This document shows positions 51,087-60,146 of a stretch of 64,000 nucleotides of DNA, one piece after another (positions within the stretch are counted from its first letter, which is position 1; each line of letters starts with the position of its first letter). Location of the stretch: positions 9,821 through 73,820 of the forward strand of contig DAOUJI010000066.1 of assembly GCA_034422875.1 (NCBI GenBank), in the 5' to 3' direction. The position numbers were made by a program, and so were the translations under genes. The DNA is from DAOUJI01 sp034422875 (lineage in GTDB: Bacteria; Chloroflexota; Dehalococcoidia; Lucifugimonadales; JAGWBF01). The notes below the pieces were generated by a model. It was not told where the DNA came from. It saw nothing but the letters and a program-made list of their open reading frames with translations, and did not search any database.

Positions 51087-53942
51087 GTGGATCGGGAAAT
51101 GCTGCGAATGACAAGAATTCCTATTTTCTTCCGCGTCACTTTGGTGTTGGTTCTTCCGGCAGTTCTCCTTGCCTGCGAAATCGGAACGCAGCCCACAGAG
51201 AATGGCGCCTTGACACCGACAGTCGAGGAACCGGTTGGGGCGGCAACGGAAGAAGGGTTGCCCACGGCAACCGGATTGCCGGGAGATGCGACGGCAACAC
51301 CGGCCTCGCGGTCGATGTCTGGACCGTCGGCTTCGACAGCGGCGAAGAGGCTGACCCCGGAGGAGAAAGAACAATGGGCCCTGGATTCCCTTGATGTCAT
51401 CCAAAGAGCCGACCCTTCCCTGGCCCAAGCTCTCTCTGGATTGCCTTGGCTCTCCGACGGCTTCACCGGGGATGAGGCTCGGGCGCTCGACGTCATACGG
51501 CACTTTGCTGAGACAGACCTGAAAACAGCAAACTCCGTCGTGAACGTGCTTCAATTGTCAGGTGCAGTTGAGGAGATTCACGCGGATGCCCTGGGATCAT
51601 TGGATTACATCCTCCGAAAGGACCGCGTACGAGGCGAGAGCCTCGTCAACCAATCGTGGTTTCAGGATGGGTTGACAGACCAAGAGACCGCGCTGATCGT
51701 TGTCCTTCGGGATGTCGTTGAGGAGAACCAAGAAGTTTTCGACGACTTGATTCAGGGAGGTCGCGTACGTTCCGAAACCCTGTCTCTGTCCTCTGGGGAT
51801 GTGGACCTGTTCCTCATCCGCCGGCCTTCCCTGGAATATGTCGACGAGAGTGTTTTCGATGATCTGGGCGCCGCCGTCAAGGCTATCGAAGAGTTCATGG
51901 GTCCTCCATGGGTCAAGAGCGATGTCATTCTGCTTGTGGAACTTGACATCGATCTCTTCTCACCTGAAGGGGGGAGCAACTATGGCACACACATGTCAAT
52001 CGTGGTTCCGGAACCTGGAGCCCCGGCGCCCCGACAAGCCATCTACCACGAGCCAGCCCACTACTACTTCAGGCTCGACATTTTCCCCGAGTGGCTGGCT
52101 GAGGGAGCATCGGACTTTCTTTTCTACTCCGTTGTAGGTAGAAACCTCCAGGCGCTATATGCCAGCGTGCAAAAAGATGTCGCGTTTTACTGCGAATGGG
52201 TCACGCCAAACCAGGACGTGAACACGGTTCAAGAGTTGCTCGATTACGTGCCGCCGGCAATATCTCTCGGGGTCGAATTCGGGGTCGGGTTCGAAGTGTG
52301 CCCCTATCGGATGGGGTCGTCTTTCCTGCTGGCAATGGACAATGCCCTGGGACGCGAGGTCGTCTCGTCTTCGTTACGGGAATTGTATAGGTTGGGCGAA
52401 GCAAAAGGCTCGCCGGTGACCGAGGACGAGATTTACCAGGCATTCCTGGACAATACTCCTGCGGCGAAGCAGAGCGAATTCCGCGACCTGTACTATTTTC
52501 ATCATGGTGGGCCAGCATCCGACCATATCCCTGTCGGGCCTCCTCCATCCGGTTCGGTCCACTACGGCAGGCCCATCCCTGGATATGAGCCTACCGGTCC
52601 GGCTGCCCTCGCTTCGGACAGGGAGGCTCTGGCCGCCATTTACAACGCCGCAGGCGGCCCCAACTGGAATAACTCCGAAAACTGGCTGAGCGACGCTCCT
52701 CTCTACCAATGGCATGGCGCCACATCCCAATACTGGGACGAGAACACTGCGGATGAGGACGTGGTCCCCGCGGGCGACTACCGTGTTTACGGGCTTCAAC
52801 TTCACGGCAACGGGTTGAGCGGTCCGGTGCCACCTGAACTGGGCTTACTCTGGTGGCTGGAGGAGTTGTATCTCAGCGACAACCGGTTAACCGGACCTAT
52901 ACCGCCGGAACTAGGCAACCTGCACACCCTCAGCCGGTTGAGCATGTCAGGGAATCAGTTGAGCGGACCGATACCGCCGGAGTTGGGCAATCTGGGCTTG
53001 ACCGAGTTGGGGTTGTCGTTCAACCGGTTAAGCGGCGAGATTCCGCCGGAACTGGGCAGGTTGCGAGGCCTGCGGGTGTTGGCGCTCTCCGATAATGAGC
53101 TAACCGGTCCGATTCCTCCGGAGCTGGGCGCTCTTGGCAATCTGAGATTTCTGGACCTCTCGCGCAACCGGTTGAGCGGGGATATACCCCCGGAACTGGG
53201 GAATCTCACTAACCTGCAAAACTTGCGCCTCTCCGGGAACCGCTTGACCGGCTGCATACCCGCCTCTCTGCGGAGCCAATTGAGCCCGGCTTCTATCCTG
53301 GGAGACCTGCCGTTCTGTGGGACTGCACCCTCGGTGACCTCCGATGGGGCGGACCGGGCAGCGCTGGTTGCCCTTTACAACGCCACTAATGGCCCCAACT
53401 GGGCAAACAACGACAACTGGCTGACTGACGCGCCCTTGAGCGAGTGGCACGGCGTCACCACTGACGACGATGGCCGTGTAGTAGACCTGACTCTCTCGGA
53501 AAACCGCTTAAGCGGAGAGATGCCCCGGGAGCTGGGCAACCTCGACAAGCTGCGTAAGCTGTGGCTCCCACGGAACCGGTTGACCGGGGAGATACCGCGG
53601 GAGCTTGGCAAACTGTCCGGCCTGCTCTTCCTGGAGCTCTCAAGCAACCAGTTAAACGGAGAGATACCTCCGGAGTTGGGCAACCTGACCAGACTGAACG
53701 TTCTAAGCTTGAGCATAAACAACCTGAGTGGGGAGATCCCCCCGGAACTGGGCGGAATCTCTAACCTGAGACAGCTTCAGCTCAACCGGAATGAGTTGAG
53801 CGGCGAGTTGCCGTCGGAGCTGGGTGGCCTCACCAAACTGAAATGGCTGGTGATCAGTGACAACCAGTTGACCGGGTGCATACCTCGCTCTCTGGAGAAC
53901 AGTTTGGAACTCATTGACACTGACCGTCTGCAATTCTGCTGA
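51087..53942 (+). CDS. Lipoprotein: gluzincin-like metallopeptidase domain fused to two LRR domains
   Basis: Lipobox LPAVLLAC (Cys30) is followed by a Thr/Ala-rich linker. A helical region (~90-235) has two similar units (LPWLSDGFTGDEA and QSWFQDGLTDQET). The middle domain has HEPAH (H321, E322, H325) and, 14 residues later, WLAEGASDFL (E339), the HExxH...WLxEG pattern of gluzincin metallopeptidases. From ~530 come two LRR blocks, each led by a cap (AIYNAAGGPNWNNSENWLS; ALYNATNGPNWANNDNWLT) and ended by LTGCIP and a Cys. The GTG at 51087 has GGAG 5 nt upstream; the ATG at 51099 is an alternative. Likely an outer-surface protease or binding protein. Confidence 0.78.
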   Translation: MDREMLRMTRIPIFFRVTLVLVLPAVLLACEIGTQPTENGALTPTVEEPVGAATEEGLPTATGLPGDATATPASRSMSGPSASTAAKRLTPEEKEQWALDSLDVIQRADPSLAQALSGLPWLSDGFTGDEARALDVIRHFAETDLKTANSVVNVLQLSGAVEEIHADALGSLDYILRKDRVRGESLVNQSWFQDGLTDQETALIVVLRDVVEENQEVFDDLIQGGRVRSETLSLSSGDVDLFLIRRPSLEYVDESVFDDLGAAVKAIEEFMGPPWVKSDVILLVELDIDLFSPEGGSNYGTHMSIVVPEPGAPAPRQAIYHEPAHYYFRLDIFPEWLAEGASDFLFYSVVGRNLQALYASVQKDVAFYCEWVTPNQDVNTVQELLDYVPPAISLGVEFGVGFEVCPYRMGSSFLLAMDNALGREVVSSSLRELYRLGEAKGSPVTEDEIYQAFLDNTPAAKQSEFRDLYYFHHGGPASDHIPVGPPPSGSVHYGRPIPGYEPTGPAALASDREALAAIYNAAGGPNWNNSENWLSDAPLYQWHGATSQYWDENTADEDVVPAGDYRVYGLQLHGNGLSGPVPPELGLLWWLEELYLSDNRLTGPIPPELGNLHTLSRLSMSGNQLSGPIPPELGNLGLTELGLSFNRLSGEIPPELGRLRGLRVLALSDNELTGPIPPELGALGNLRFLDLSRNRLSGDIPPELGNLTNLQNLRLSGNRLTGCIPASLRSQLSPASILGDLPFCGTAPSVTSDGADRAALVALYNATNGPNWANNDNWLTDAPLSEWHGVTTDDDGRVVDLTLSENRLSGEMPRELGNLDKLRKLWLPRNRLTGEIPRELGKLSGLLFLELSSNQLNGEIPPELGNLTRLNVLSLSINNLSGEIPPELGGISNLRQLQLNRNELSGELPSELGGLTKLKWLVISDNQLTGCIPRSLENSLELIDTDRLQFC

Positions 53943-53995
53943 GGCCATGCGCCCCAACCACTTTGTGACCTTAATTCATAACTAGGGAGTGTGAT

Positions 53996-54932
53996 ATGAA
54001 GCAACTGTACACCTGCATCATCCTGACCGTGCTGGCTCTTGCGGCTGTTGTTGGCGCCGCCCGCGCCTGAGTCCGGCTCAACACCGGACGCGACAGGCAC
54101 GACGCCCACAGCCCCTGAGGAGTCAAGCGAGACGATGCCTGCGACCGGCTCAACGCCGGCTACGGGGAGTGGCCGGGATCCACAAGGGTCCAAGCCAACC
54201 AACGCGCCCGCAGCCACTGAGGAGTCAAGTGAGACGATGCCTGCGGCTACACGGACCGAAAGTGTGGTAACCCAGTTCGCCTCCGTCAGCGGGGGGAGGC
54301 TCCACACCTGCGGTGTGAGGGCGGACGGCTCCGTCGCCTGCTGGGGGTATGATAGTCATGGCCAGACCGCGCCGCCGGACGGAGAGTTCGCCTCTGTAAG
54401 CTCGGGGTCGGAGCACACCTGCGGAGTGAGGGAGGACAGCTCCGTTGCCTGCTGGGGGGATGATAGTGCGGGCCGGGCCACGCCGCCGGATGGGGAGTTC
54501 GCCTCCGTCAGCGCGGGGTGGGAACACACCTGCGGGGTGAGGGTAAACGGCTCCGTTGCCTGCTGGGGGGATGATAGAGAAGGGCGAGCCACGCCGCCGG
54601 ATGGGGAGTTCGCCTCCGTCAGCGCAGGGTGGGATCACACCTGCGGCGTGCGGATGGACGGCTCCGTCGCCTGCTGGGGGAATAATCACCATGGCAAGGC
54701 CACGCCGCCGGATGGGGAGTTCGCCTCCGTCAGCCCGGGGAAACATCACACCTGTGGCGTGAGGGTGGACGGCTCCGTAGACTGCTGGGGGGCGGATGCT
54801 GATGGCCGGGCCACGCCGCCTGAGGGGGGGTTCGCCTCGGTCAGCGCGGGAGATGACTTCACCTGTGGCGTGCGGATGGACGGCTCCGTTGTATGCTGGG
54901 GGGATAGAGCCGGAATAATTCTCGCCAGGTGA
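53996..54932 (+). pseudogene. RCC1-like repeat lipoprotein, frameshifted copy
   Basis: The ATG at 53996 (AGGGAG 7 nt upstream) starts a signal peptide MKQLYTCIILTVLALAAVVG that runs into TGA at 54068-54070 after 24 codons. The downstream repeats lie in another frame, open 54039-54932. Compared with the intact paralogue (55169-56446), the junction has lost 20 nt around the lipobox Cys, explaining the shift. The repeat part has six 37-residue units (HTCGVR-DGSV-CWG) after a Pro/Thr/Glu linker, but no C-terminal domain. Without an internal start with a signal, it should not be exported. Probably a decaying duplicate. Confidence 0.7.
54276..54932 (+). repeat. Tandem 111-bp coding repeats, six units
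   Basis: Units begin at 54276, 54387, 54498, 54609, 54720 and 54831 with TTCGCCTC. They encode FASVS-G---HTCGVR-DGS and V-CWG----G---PP-GE. DNA identity between units is high, indicating recent amplification or gene conversion. Confidence 0.9.
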
Positions 54933-54950
54933 ATAACCGGCCGGGGAGCG

Positions 54951-55017
54951 ATTCGGGCTTTGCCGGGGCGCACAGAATCTCATCCTGACGAGGTGTGAAG
55001 GACGGCAAAGTCCGAAT
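54951..55017. terminator. Inverted repeat between the RCC1-like copies
   Basis: ATTCGGGCTTTGCCG (54951-54965) pairs with CGGCAAAGTCCGAAT (55003-55017) over 15 positions with one G-T. The loop is long (37 nt) and no T-run follows. It may be a terminator or a small repeat; the rest of the 236-bp gap shows no gene. Confidence 0.35.
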
Positions 55018-55168
55018 TCCCTGCCACGCCACACGTGCTGGAAGGGATGCCCCGACGGTCTCGGAGACTCCCGCGCACTGGCAACTCTTACAGGGGGTCC
55101 GTAGCCCTGCTCCTCGTGGTCCATGCTATGACTCTTTGTGAGCGCTGAACCAAATGAGGGAGGACGAC

Positions 55169-56446
55169 ATGAGGAAACAATACCTTTGCGGGCTGGCTCT
55201 GGTTTTGCTTGTGGCTGTTATGGGCGGCGCCTGCGGCGGCTCGGAGACATCCGCGCCTGAGTCCGGCTCTACGCCCGCCCTGACCGCCACACCGCGTGCC
55301 GATTCTATGGGACCGACGGCCACGGCCACTGCAATGGACACATCCGGCTCATCGGAGCCGTCCGAGCCTGAGACCGGCTCTACGCCGGCTACGGGGAGCG
55401 GCCGGGATCCACAAGGGTCCAAGCCAACCAACGCGCCGGCAGCCACTGAGGACTCAAGTGAGACTATGCCTGCGACCGCACGAACCGAAAGTATGGTATC
55501 CCAGTTCGCCTCGGTCAGCGCGGGGAGTTTCCACACCTGCTGGGTGAGGGCGGACGGCTCCGTCGCCTGCTGGGGCGATGATCGGTATGGCCGGGCCACG
55601 CCGCCGGATGGGGAGTTCGCCTCCGTCAGCGCGGGGCGCCTCCACACCTGCGGATTGCGAGTGGACGGCTCCGTCGCCTGCTGGGGGGCGGATGGAGAAG
55701 GCAGGGCCACGCCGCCGGATGGGGAGTTCGCCTCAGTCAGCGCGGGGGGCGATCACACCTGCGGAGTGAGGGCGGACGGCTCCGTCGCCTGCTGGGGCGA
55801 TGATCGGTACGGCCGGACCGCTGCGCCCGGAGGGGAGTTCGCCTCAGTCGGCCCGGGGATCCTCCACACCTGCGGTGTGAGGGTGGACGGCTCCGTCGCC
55901 TGCTGGGGCGATGATCGGTATGGCCGGACCGCTGCGCCCGGAGGGGAGTTCGCCTTGGTCAGCGCGGGGGAACGTCACACCTGCGGAGTGAGGGCGGACG
56001 GCTCCGTGGCCTGCTGGGGTAATGATGATTATGGCCAGTCCACAACGCCTCGGCCTGATGAGACAGAGGCCAAAGGCGAGGCGTCCGATCTCGCGGTGGC
56101 CGAGTACGCGGCCTGGTGCGGGAAGCGCGCCGTTGACACAACAGCGCCGGAGACCTGGGGAGAGGCGATAAGACAGTTGGACAGGACGCTCGACGACTAC
56201 GAGAGCGTGACTGCACCGGAAGAACTGCAAGCCGTTCACAGCGCATTGATTACACTGTTAAAGGCCCAACTTGATTTATATCAGAGCCAGGATGGGAGCG
56301 AGCCGTATGACGAATTCCTGTTCGGCCAGCAGCCCGATGTCCTAAAAGTGATCACACCTCTGTTCATCGCGATCGACGCTCTGGACGAGGAGATCGTCTC
56401 CCAACTGGAAGATTCCGGTTGCCTGACCACAGACGATGGTTCTTAG
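55169..56446 (+). CDS. RCC1-like repeat lipoprotein, intact copy
   Basis: The ATG at 55169 has GGAGG 5 nt upstream. Lipobox VAVMGGAC makes it a lipoprotein. A Pro/Thr/Ser/Glu linker (~25-105) precedes five 37-residue RCC1-like units with the motif FASVSAG-HTCGVR-DGSVACWG, two Cys per unit, predicted to form a beta-propeller-like surface. After a short linker, ~115 residues form a helical domain (AWCGKRAVDTTAPETWGEAI, LDDYESVTAPEELQAVHSAL) of unknown family with a terminal Cys. 425 aa. The linker and repeats are nearly identical in DNA to the frameshifted copy upstream. Confidence 0.82.
   Translation: MRKQYLCGLALVLLVAVMGGACGGSETSAPESGSTPALTATPRADSMGPTATATAMDTSGSSEPSEPETGSTPATGSGRDPQGSKPTNAPAATEDSSETMPATARTESMVSQFASVSAGSFHTCWVRADGSVACWGDDRYGRATPPDGEFASVSAGRLHTCGLRVDGSVACWGADGEGRATPPDGEFASVSAGGDHTCGVRADGSVACWGDDRYGRTAAPGGEFASVGPGILHTCGVRVDGSVACWGDDRYGRTAAPGGEFALVSAGERHTCGVRADGSVACWGNDDYGQSTTPRPDETEAKGEASDLAVAEYAAWCGKRAVDTTAPETWGEAIRQLDRTLDDYESVTAPEELQAVHSALITLLKAQLDLYQSQDGSEPYDEFLFGQQPDVLKVITPLFIAIDALDEEIVSQLEDSGCLTTDDGS
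55505..56050 (+). repeat. Tandem 111-bp coding repeats, five units
   Basis: Units begin at 55505, 55616, 55727, 55838 and 55949 with the same period and sequence as those at 54276-54932. The third and fourth units share long identical runs. Confidence 0.9.
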
Positions 56447-56587
56447 TTGTTACCGGGATCTGACGCTATCTTAGGAAACCTGGATTGGAGAGTATCCGGC
56501 AGGCGACGAGATGGCTGGCTCTGCCCAATAGTGCTTGCCGTCGCTCTCTCCGGTAGCAAGCCCGCCAAGTTTCATGTAGCGGCGTCT

Positions 56588-58180
56588 CTAGCGGCTGAAG
56601 ATGGGGATGGGCAGTTTCCGAATAAAGAACGAGACCACGAACAGCGCCAGGCCAACTCCCATGGCTGTTGCGCACAACGGGACCACACCCGAGACAATGT
56701 CCGAGACCATGGACGTGACCACATCAGAGGAGATTTCGACGACGCTTGTCGGAATATCCGGCTCATCCACGATCAGGTTGTCCAATAAACTCTCAATCGC
56801 CGGCTTGGTCACCAGGGCTACGATAAGGCATATGGCGCCGCTGACAAACAGGACGATTCCGGGAAAGCGGAACAGAGACCCCATATGGGGAAACTGCAAA
56901 GCGCCCAGCAGCAGTGACCCCACGACCACCGCGACTATGGTCAGCGTCAACCCTAATCCGGTAGTCGCTATGTAGTCCCTGGCAGGTTCCAGGTCCTCCA
57001 GAAATTCCCGCCGGGTCTGGCCGCTGTCTTCAGCAGCGACCTCAATTAAGTCCAGGCGGCGGTCTTCGTCCAGCTCTTCCTCCACGAACTCCTCGATTGT
57101 TTCGTCGATGAACGGACCCGCCACCGTGGTCGCCGTTATCTTGATCGCTCCCTTAATGTCGCCTTCACTAAGCGGGAGTTTGATAGCCTCTTCTTGCTCC
57201 TTCAGGGCGTCGATGGCTGACTGGGTAAACGCGGGCTCGGCCTCCAACTCTTTGATGGCGCGGTCGAAGATAACGTCGGAGACGCTGTTGCTCAGGGACT
57301 CAGGGTCCCTCAGCTCAGGTATGGTCTCAGGAATCCGGCCCTCCGCCAGCTCCTTCCAGAGAAAAGCGATCTCCTCCGCCATTTCGACGGCGCCGTCAAC
57401 CTCCTGGGTCGGGATATCATCTATGGCCTCCGACAGCGCTCGGTTGATGACAGGAGTAGCGACTGAAGACGCGCCTGTTCTGAGCGCCCCTTTCATGTCG
57501 ACAGCGATAAGGGAAACCTTTATCTCGTCCTCTTGTTGCTGCAAACCGGTGATTGCGGACTCGGGAAACGCCGGGTCGGCTTCCAGTTCCGCGATGGCCA
57601 GATCGAAAATATATCCCGCAAGGCTGTCATTCAGCGACGACGGGTCGCTCAGCGCCGGGATGGCTTCAGGAGGCTGACCCTCTTCAAGGTCCTTCCAGAG
57701 AATGGCCAGTTCGTCCGCCATTTCTTCAACGTCAGCGACTTCCTTAGTTGGAATCTCGTCGATGCGTCGTTCGATGTAGGCCAACAACGTGGGTTTAATG
57801 TTGTCAATAGGCTCTGCCAGTTCTATGAAAACCAGCGCCTCTTCGGAGTCTCGTTTCAGGTAGTCGAGGGCGCCGGAGAGAGCGTTCTCCACCTGGCCTT
57901 CCAGATAGGCTGGAGGAAGGATGCTGCGGGTGACCTCAATCACGTCCTCATGGGGCACTTCGACGCCGGCCACCAGATAGTCGGTCTGCTTCTCGAATTC
58001 CGGGTCCAGCAGGACCTCGTCGTAAATCCGGTCGTAGACCGAATTCTCAGAAATGTTCTCGGTGTAGAAATCCGCGGACAGGAAGTTGCTGCGGAAGCCG
58101 CTGACAACCACAAAGCATATGAATCCGACGATTATCACTACCGCCAGGATTAACCCCAGTATCGGACGCAAGACCGCCAT
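56588..58180 (-). CDS. Membrane protein with duplicated helical domain
   Basis: The ATG at 58180 gives MAVLRPILGLILAVV, one N-terminal transmembrane helix. An extracytoplasmic helical region then contains two ~110-residue repeats. These start IPTKEVADVEEMADELAILW and IPTQEVDGAVEMAEEIAFLW, and both go through P(S/E)SLN/S and DPAFPESAI/EPAFTQSAI. At the C-terminus are three or four helices (near LTIVAVVVGSLLLGAL, VLFVSGAICLIVALV, ALFVVSFFI). 530 aa. The frame is open 53 codons upstream, without coding character. No known family recognised. It lies 119 nt downstream of the phage head cassette on the same strand. Confidence 0.7.
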   Translation of the reverse strand: MAVLRPILGLILAVVIIVGFICFVVVSGFRSNFLSADFYTENISENSVYDRIYDEVLLDPEFEKQTDYLVAGVEVPHEDVIEVTRSILPPAYLEGQVENALSGALDYLKRDSEEALVFIELAEPIDNIKPTLLAYIERRIDEIPTKEVADVEEMADELAILWKDLEEGQPPEAIPALSDPSSLNDSLAGYIFDLAIAELEADPAFPESAITGLQQQEDEIKVSLIAVDMKGALRTGASSVATPVINRALSEAIDDIPTQEVDGAVEMAEEIAFLWKELAEGRIPETIPELRDPESLSNSVSDVIFDRAIKELEAEPAFTQSAIDALKEQEEAIKLPLSEGDIKGAIKITATTVAGPFIDETIEEFVEEELDEDRRLDLIEVAAEDSGQTRREFLEDLEPARDYIATTGLGLTLTIVAVVVGSLLLGALQFPHMGSLFRFPGIVLFVSGAICLIVALVTKPAIESLLDNLIVDEPDIPTSVVEISSDVVTSMVSDIVSGVVPLCATAMGVGLALFVVSFFIRKLPIPIFSR

Positions 58181-58299
58181 CACAAAAACCAAGCCACACC
58201 TCGTCTTTACGCCTACGACCCGCTGCGGGCGCCGACTCTCCGGCGTACTATACCAGACTCGGCAGAGCAGGATTACGGTACAAGAGGTGCCGTTCCGGC

Positions 58300-58734
58300 T
58301 CAATAGACCAGGGACTGCACCCAGAAAGAGCATCCCCACAGCTCGGCTCCGCCGATGTTATGCTTGCGCCTGGGTTCGGCTTTCACGCACTCGGCCGCGG
58401 GCAACCCCTCAAGGATGACCCTGCGCATCAGGCTCTTCACTGAAGACGGACTATTTGCTGACACATACTTTTCCAGCTCTTCGTAGGCTTCGGCGTCGTC
58501 GGACAGGTCTACCAGTACCAGCACTTCCAGGTTGTATACCGACTGAGGGTCGGTGGCACGGTATTCGGCGGCCGCCGAGTGGTTGGATGCTTGCAAGTCC
58601 CGGATTACAGCCGCAGGAAACTCCTGGATGCTGTCCGGCGGGTGCTTGTAGACCCTGAGACCGTCCACGCTCCCTAACTGGGCCGCCATCTCGTCGATGA
58701 TGGCTTTGAGTTCCCCCGGCGTTGGAACTACCAT
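58300..58734 (-). CDS. Phage head-tail/tail completion-type protein
   Basis: A 144-aa protein, PTPGELKAIIDEMAAQLGSV, then LRVYKHPPDSIQEFPAAVIRD, SVYNLEVLVLVDLSDDAEAYEELEKYV. Size, the alpha-beta pattern and position after the connector gene match neck/tail completion proteins. It overlaps the connector gene by 7 nt. Assignment is by context and pattern only. It is the last phage-like gene; no tail genes follow. Confidence 0.55.
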   Translation of the reverse strand: MVVPTPGELKAIIDEMAAQLGSVDGLRVYKHPPDSIQEFPAAVIRDLQASNHSAAAEYRATDPQSVYNLEVLVLVDLSDDAEAYEELEKYVSANSPSSVKSLMRRVILEGLPAAECVKAEPRRKHNIGGAELWGCSFWVQSLVY

Positions 58735-59576
58735 CCCTGACCTCCCATCGGGTTCTTGCGGTAGGCGGCCAGGAGCAGCGCCACGTCCGGGTCCAAGGCT
58801 TTGGATACTCCGCCCAGCCCGGTGCGGCGCAGGTCCGGCGCCATAAAGCCTGCGTCACGTCGTTTCCACAGGCGCGAGGTCTGTATGAGGCAGGCCTCTG
58901 TGACCTCGTTGGGGTATACGAGCCGGGCTATGTGCGAGTTGTCGACGTGGGTCGCGGCCGTTGTTCCGTTGACGCCCCGTACGACGGTCAGCTCGTTGAC
59001 CGACACTGCGGTGACATACAACTGCTCATCGCCTATCAAGAGTGTGTGGCCTGGCGAAAGATTAGTTGAGTCGCTGACCGCAAGGCTGGTTGCGTCCGCG
59101 GACAGCTCCGCTCCCTGGTTCAACGCGGCGCCGGCGGCCTCCGTCACCTCCCTGTATCCCCACTTCCCGTTCACCTCCACCGTTCGGAGTCCGGCGGGAA
59201 AAGTGCTCTTGTTGCTGGCGTCCACATCCACCAAGACCCTCGTGTAGGGACGGCCCCAGGGCTTGTCCGGCTGGGCGTTAGAAGGATAGAGCAGGTAGTC
59301 CGCGACTTCCCAGGGCGTCTCGAAAGTACGGTCCCGATCGTCGTCGGTCTTCAGCGAGGTTACGCTTATCAGGTCTGGGACGCCCAGCTCCTTCCCTCCA
59401 TCGCCGTCAAAGAACCGGTCCTCCTGGACGACGTAGAACCGCCGGTTGCAGTAATGGTCGATGAGCCTCGATACGGCCTCCAGAATGTCCAGCAACCTGG
59501 TGTCGTAGGCGTCGCCCGATATATTCAGGACGCCCGCCGATTTCAGCGTTGCAAGGTCGGCGTAAGCGTTAGTCAT
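58728..59576 (-). CDS. Phage head-tail connector (gp6-like), with insert
   Basis: N-terminal ADLATLKSAGVLNISG, then LLDILEAVSRLIDHYCNRRF and later TEACLIQTSRLWKRRDAGF, fit the gp6-like adaptor family (helical ring protein). At 282 aa it is longer than the usual 100-200: between the helical parts is a beta-rich insert with LNQGAELSADATSLAVSDST and LSPGHTLLIGDEQLYVTAV, a pattern seen in phage-tail-like proteins. Overlaps the next gene. Confidence 0.68.
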   Translation of the reverse strand: MTNAYADLATLKSAGVLNISGDAYDTRLLDILEAVSRLIDHYCNRRFYVVQEDRFFDGDGGKELGVPDLISVTSLKTDDDRDRTFETPWEVADYLLYPSNAQPDKPWGRPYTRVLVDVDASNKSTFPAGLRTVEVNGKWGYREVTEAAGAALNQGAELSADATSLAVSDSTNLSPGHTLLIGDEQLYVTAVSVNELTVVRGVNGTTAATHVDNSHIARLVYPNEVTEACLIQTSRLWKRRDAGFMAPDLRRTGLGGVSKALDPDVALLLAAYRKNPMGGQGW

Positions 59577-59663
59577 AGCAGCCTCCGCGAGGCTCCTTCC
59601 CTTATACGAGAAGGAGCCGGGGGATCGTTCTCAAAATCAAGGAAGCAGCGGCGGGAACCTCCG

Positions 59664-60116
59664 CTACACCTCTACGTAGAAGATGTAGGCGTGTCCGGCA
59701 AGTCCGGCGGCGGAGCCCGTTGCTTTGCTGCCTGTGATGTAGTCTGTCCTGCCACCCTTGGCGTCCAGCCGTTGCATGGACTTGCCGTTGGCTCCTTTGT
59801 TCCCTATGTTGTCTTCCACGCCTTTGGCCGCGTTCACGTCCAGCCCGTCAATCAGGTCGTTCGACGACCGGTTTCCCCGCAATGCGGAACCGAAGTCTAC
59901 GGTGCAAGCGTCCCTGGAACCGGTTGTCCGATCGATGACTAAACGCACCACGATAATCGGACCAGCCTCGGGGTTTCGCCAGGCCAACACTCCTCCTCTG
60001 GCGTCGGAATCCCCCAGTGCCGCCTTGGCGCACTTAAGGGCAGCCGGAGCTACGTCCGAGGTGAGCATGTCCTTCACTTGCTCGGCCAGGGGACTGTCCT
60101 TTGACGGATTGGCCAT
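59664..60116 (-). CDS. Phage capsid-associated hypothetical protein
   Basis: A 150-aa protein directly after the capsid gene. The second half (TVDFGSALRGNRSSNDLIDG, LDVNAAKGVEDN, YITGSKATGSAAGLAGHAYI, FYVEV) is a Gly/Asp-rich beta-type pattern found in small phage structural proteins beside HK97 capsids, perhaps a decoration or head-fibre protein. No certain family. Confidence 0.55.
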   Translation of the reverse strand: MANPSKDSPLAEQVKDMLTSDVAPAALKCAKAALGDSDARGGVLAWRNPEAGPIIVVRLVIDRTTGSRDACTVDFGSALRGNRSSNDLIDGLDVNAAKGVEDNIGNKGANGKSMQRLDAKGGRTDYITGSKATGSAAGLAGHAYIFYVEV

Positions 60117-60146
60117 GTGTTACTCCTTGGCGCCGGGCGCAGCTGT

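Noticed and set aside
54068..54070. TGA in the RCC1-like gene as a second selenocysteine codon
   Set aside because: Frame after the TGA (VRLNTG...) does not continue the family; comparison with the intact paralogue shows a 20-nt deletion and frameshift instead, and no SECIS-like hairpin follows.
54225..55124. Long minus-strand open frame through the repeat region
   Set aside because: It is a mirror of the plus-strand 111-bp repeats; no start signals and no family features.
54276..56050. CRISPR-like array
   Set aside because: The regular 111-bp units are coding repeats of an RCC1-like protein with no spacers, and no cas genes are present.
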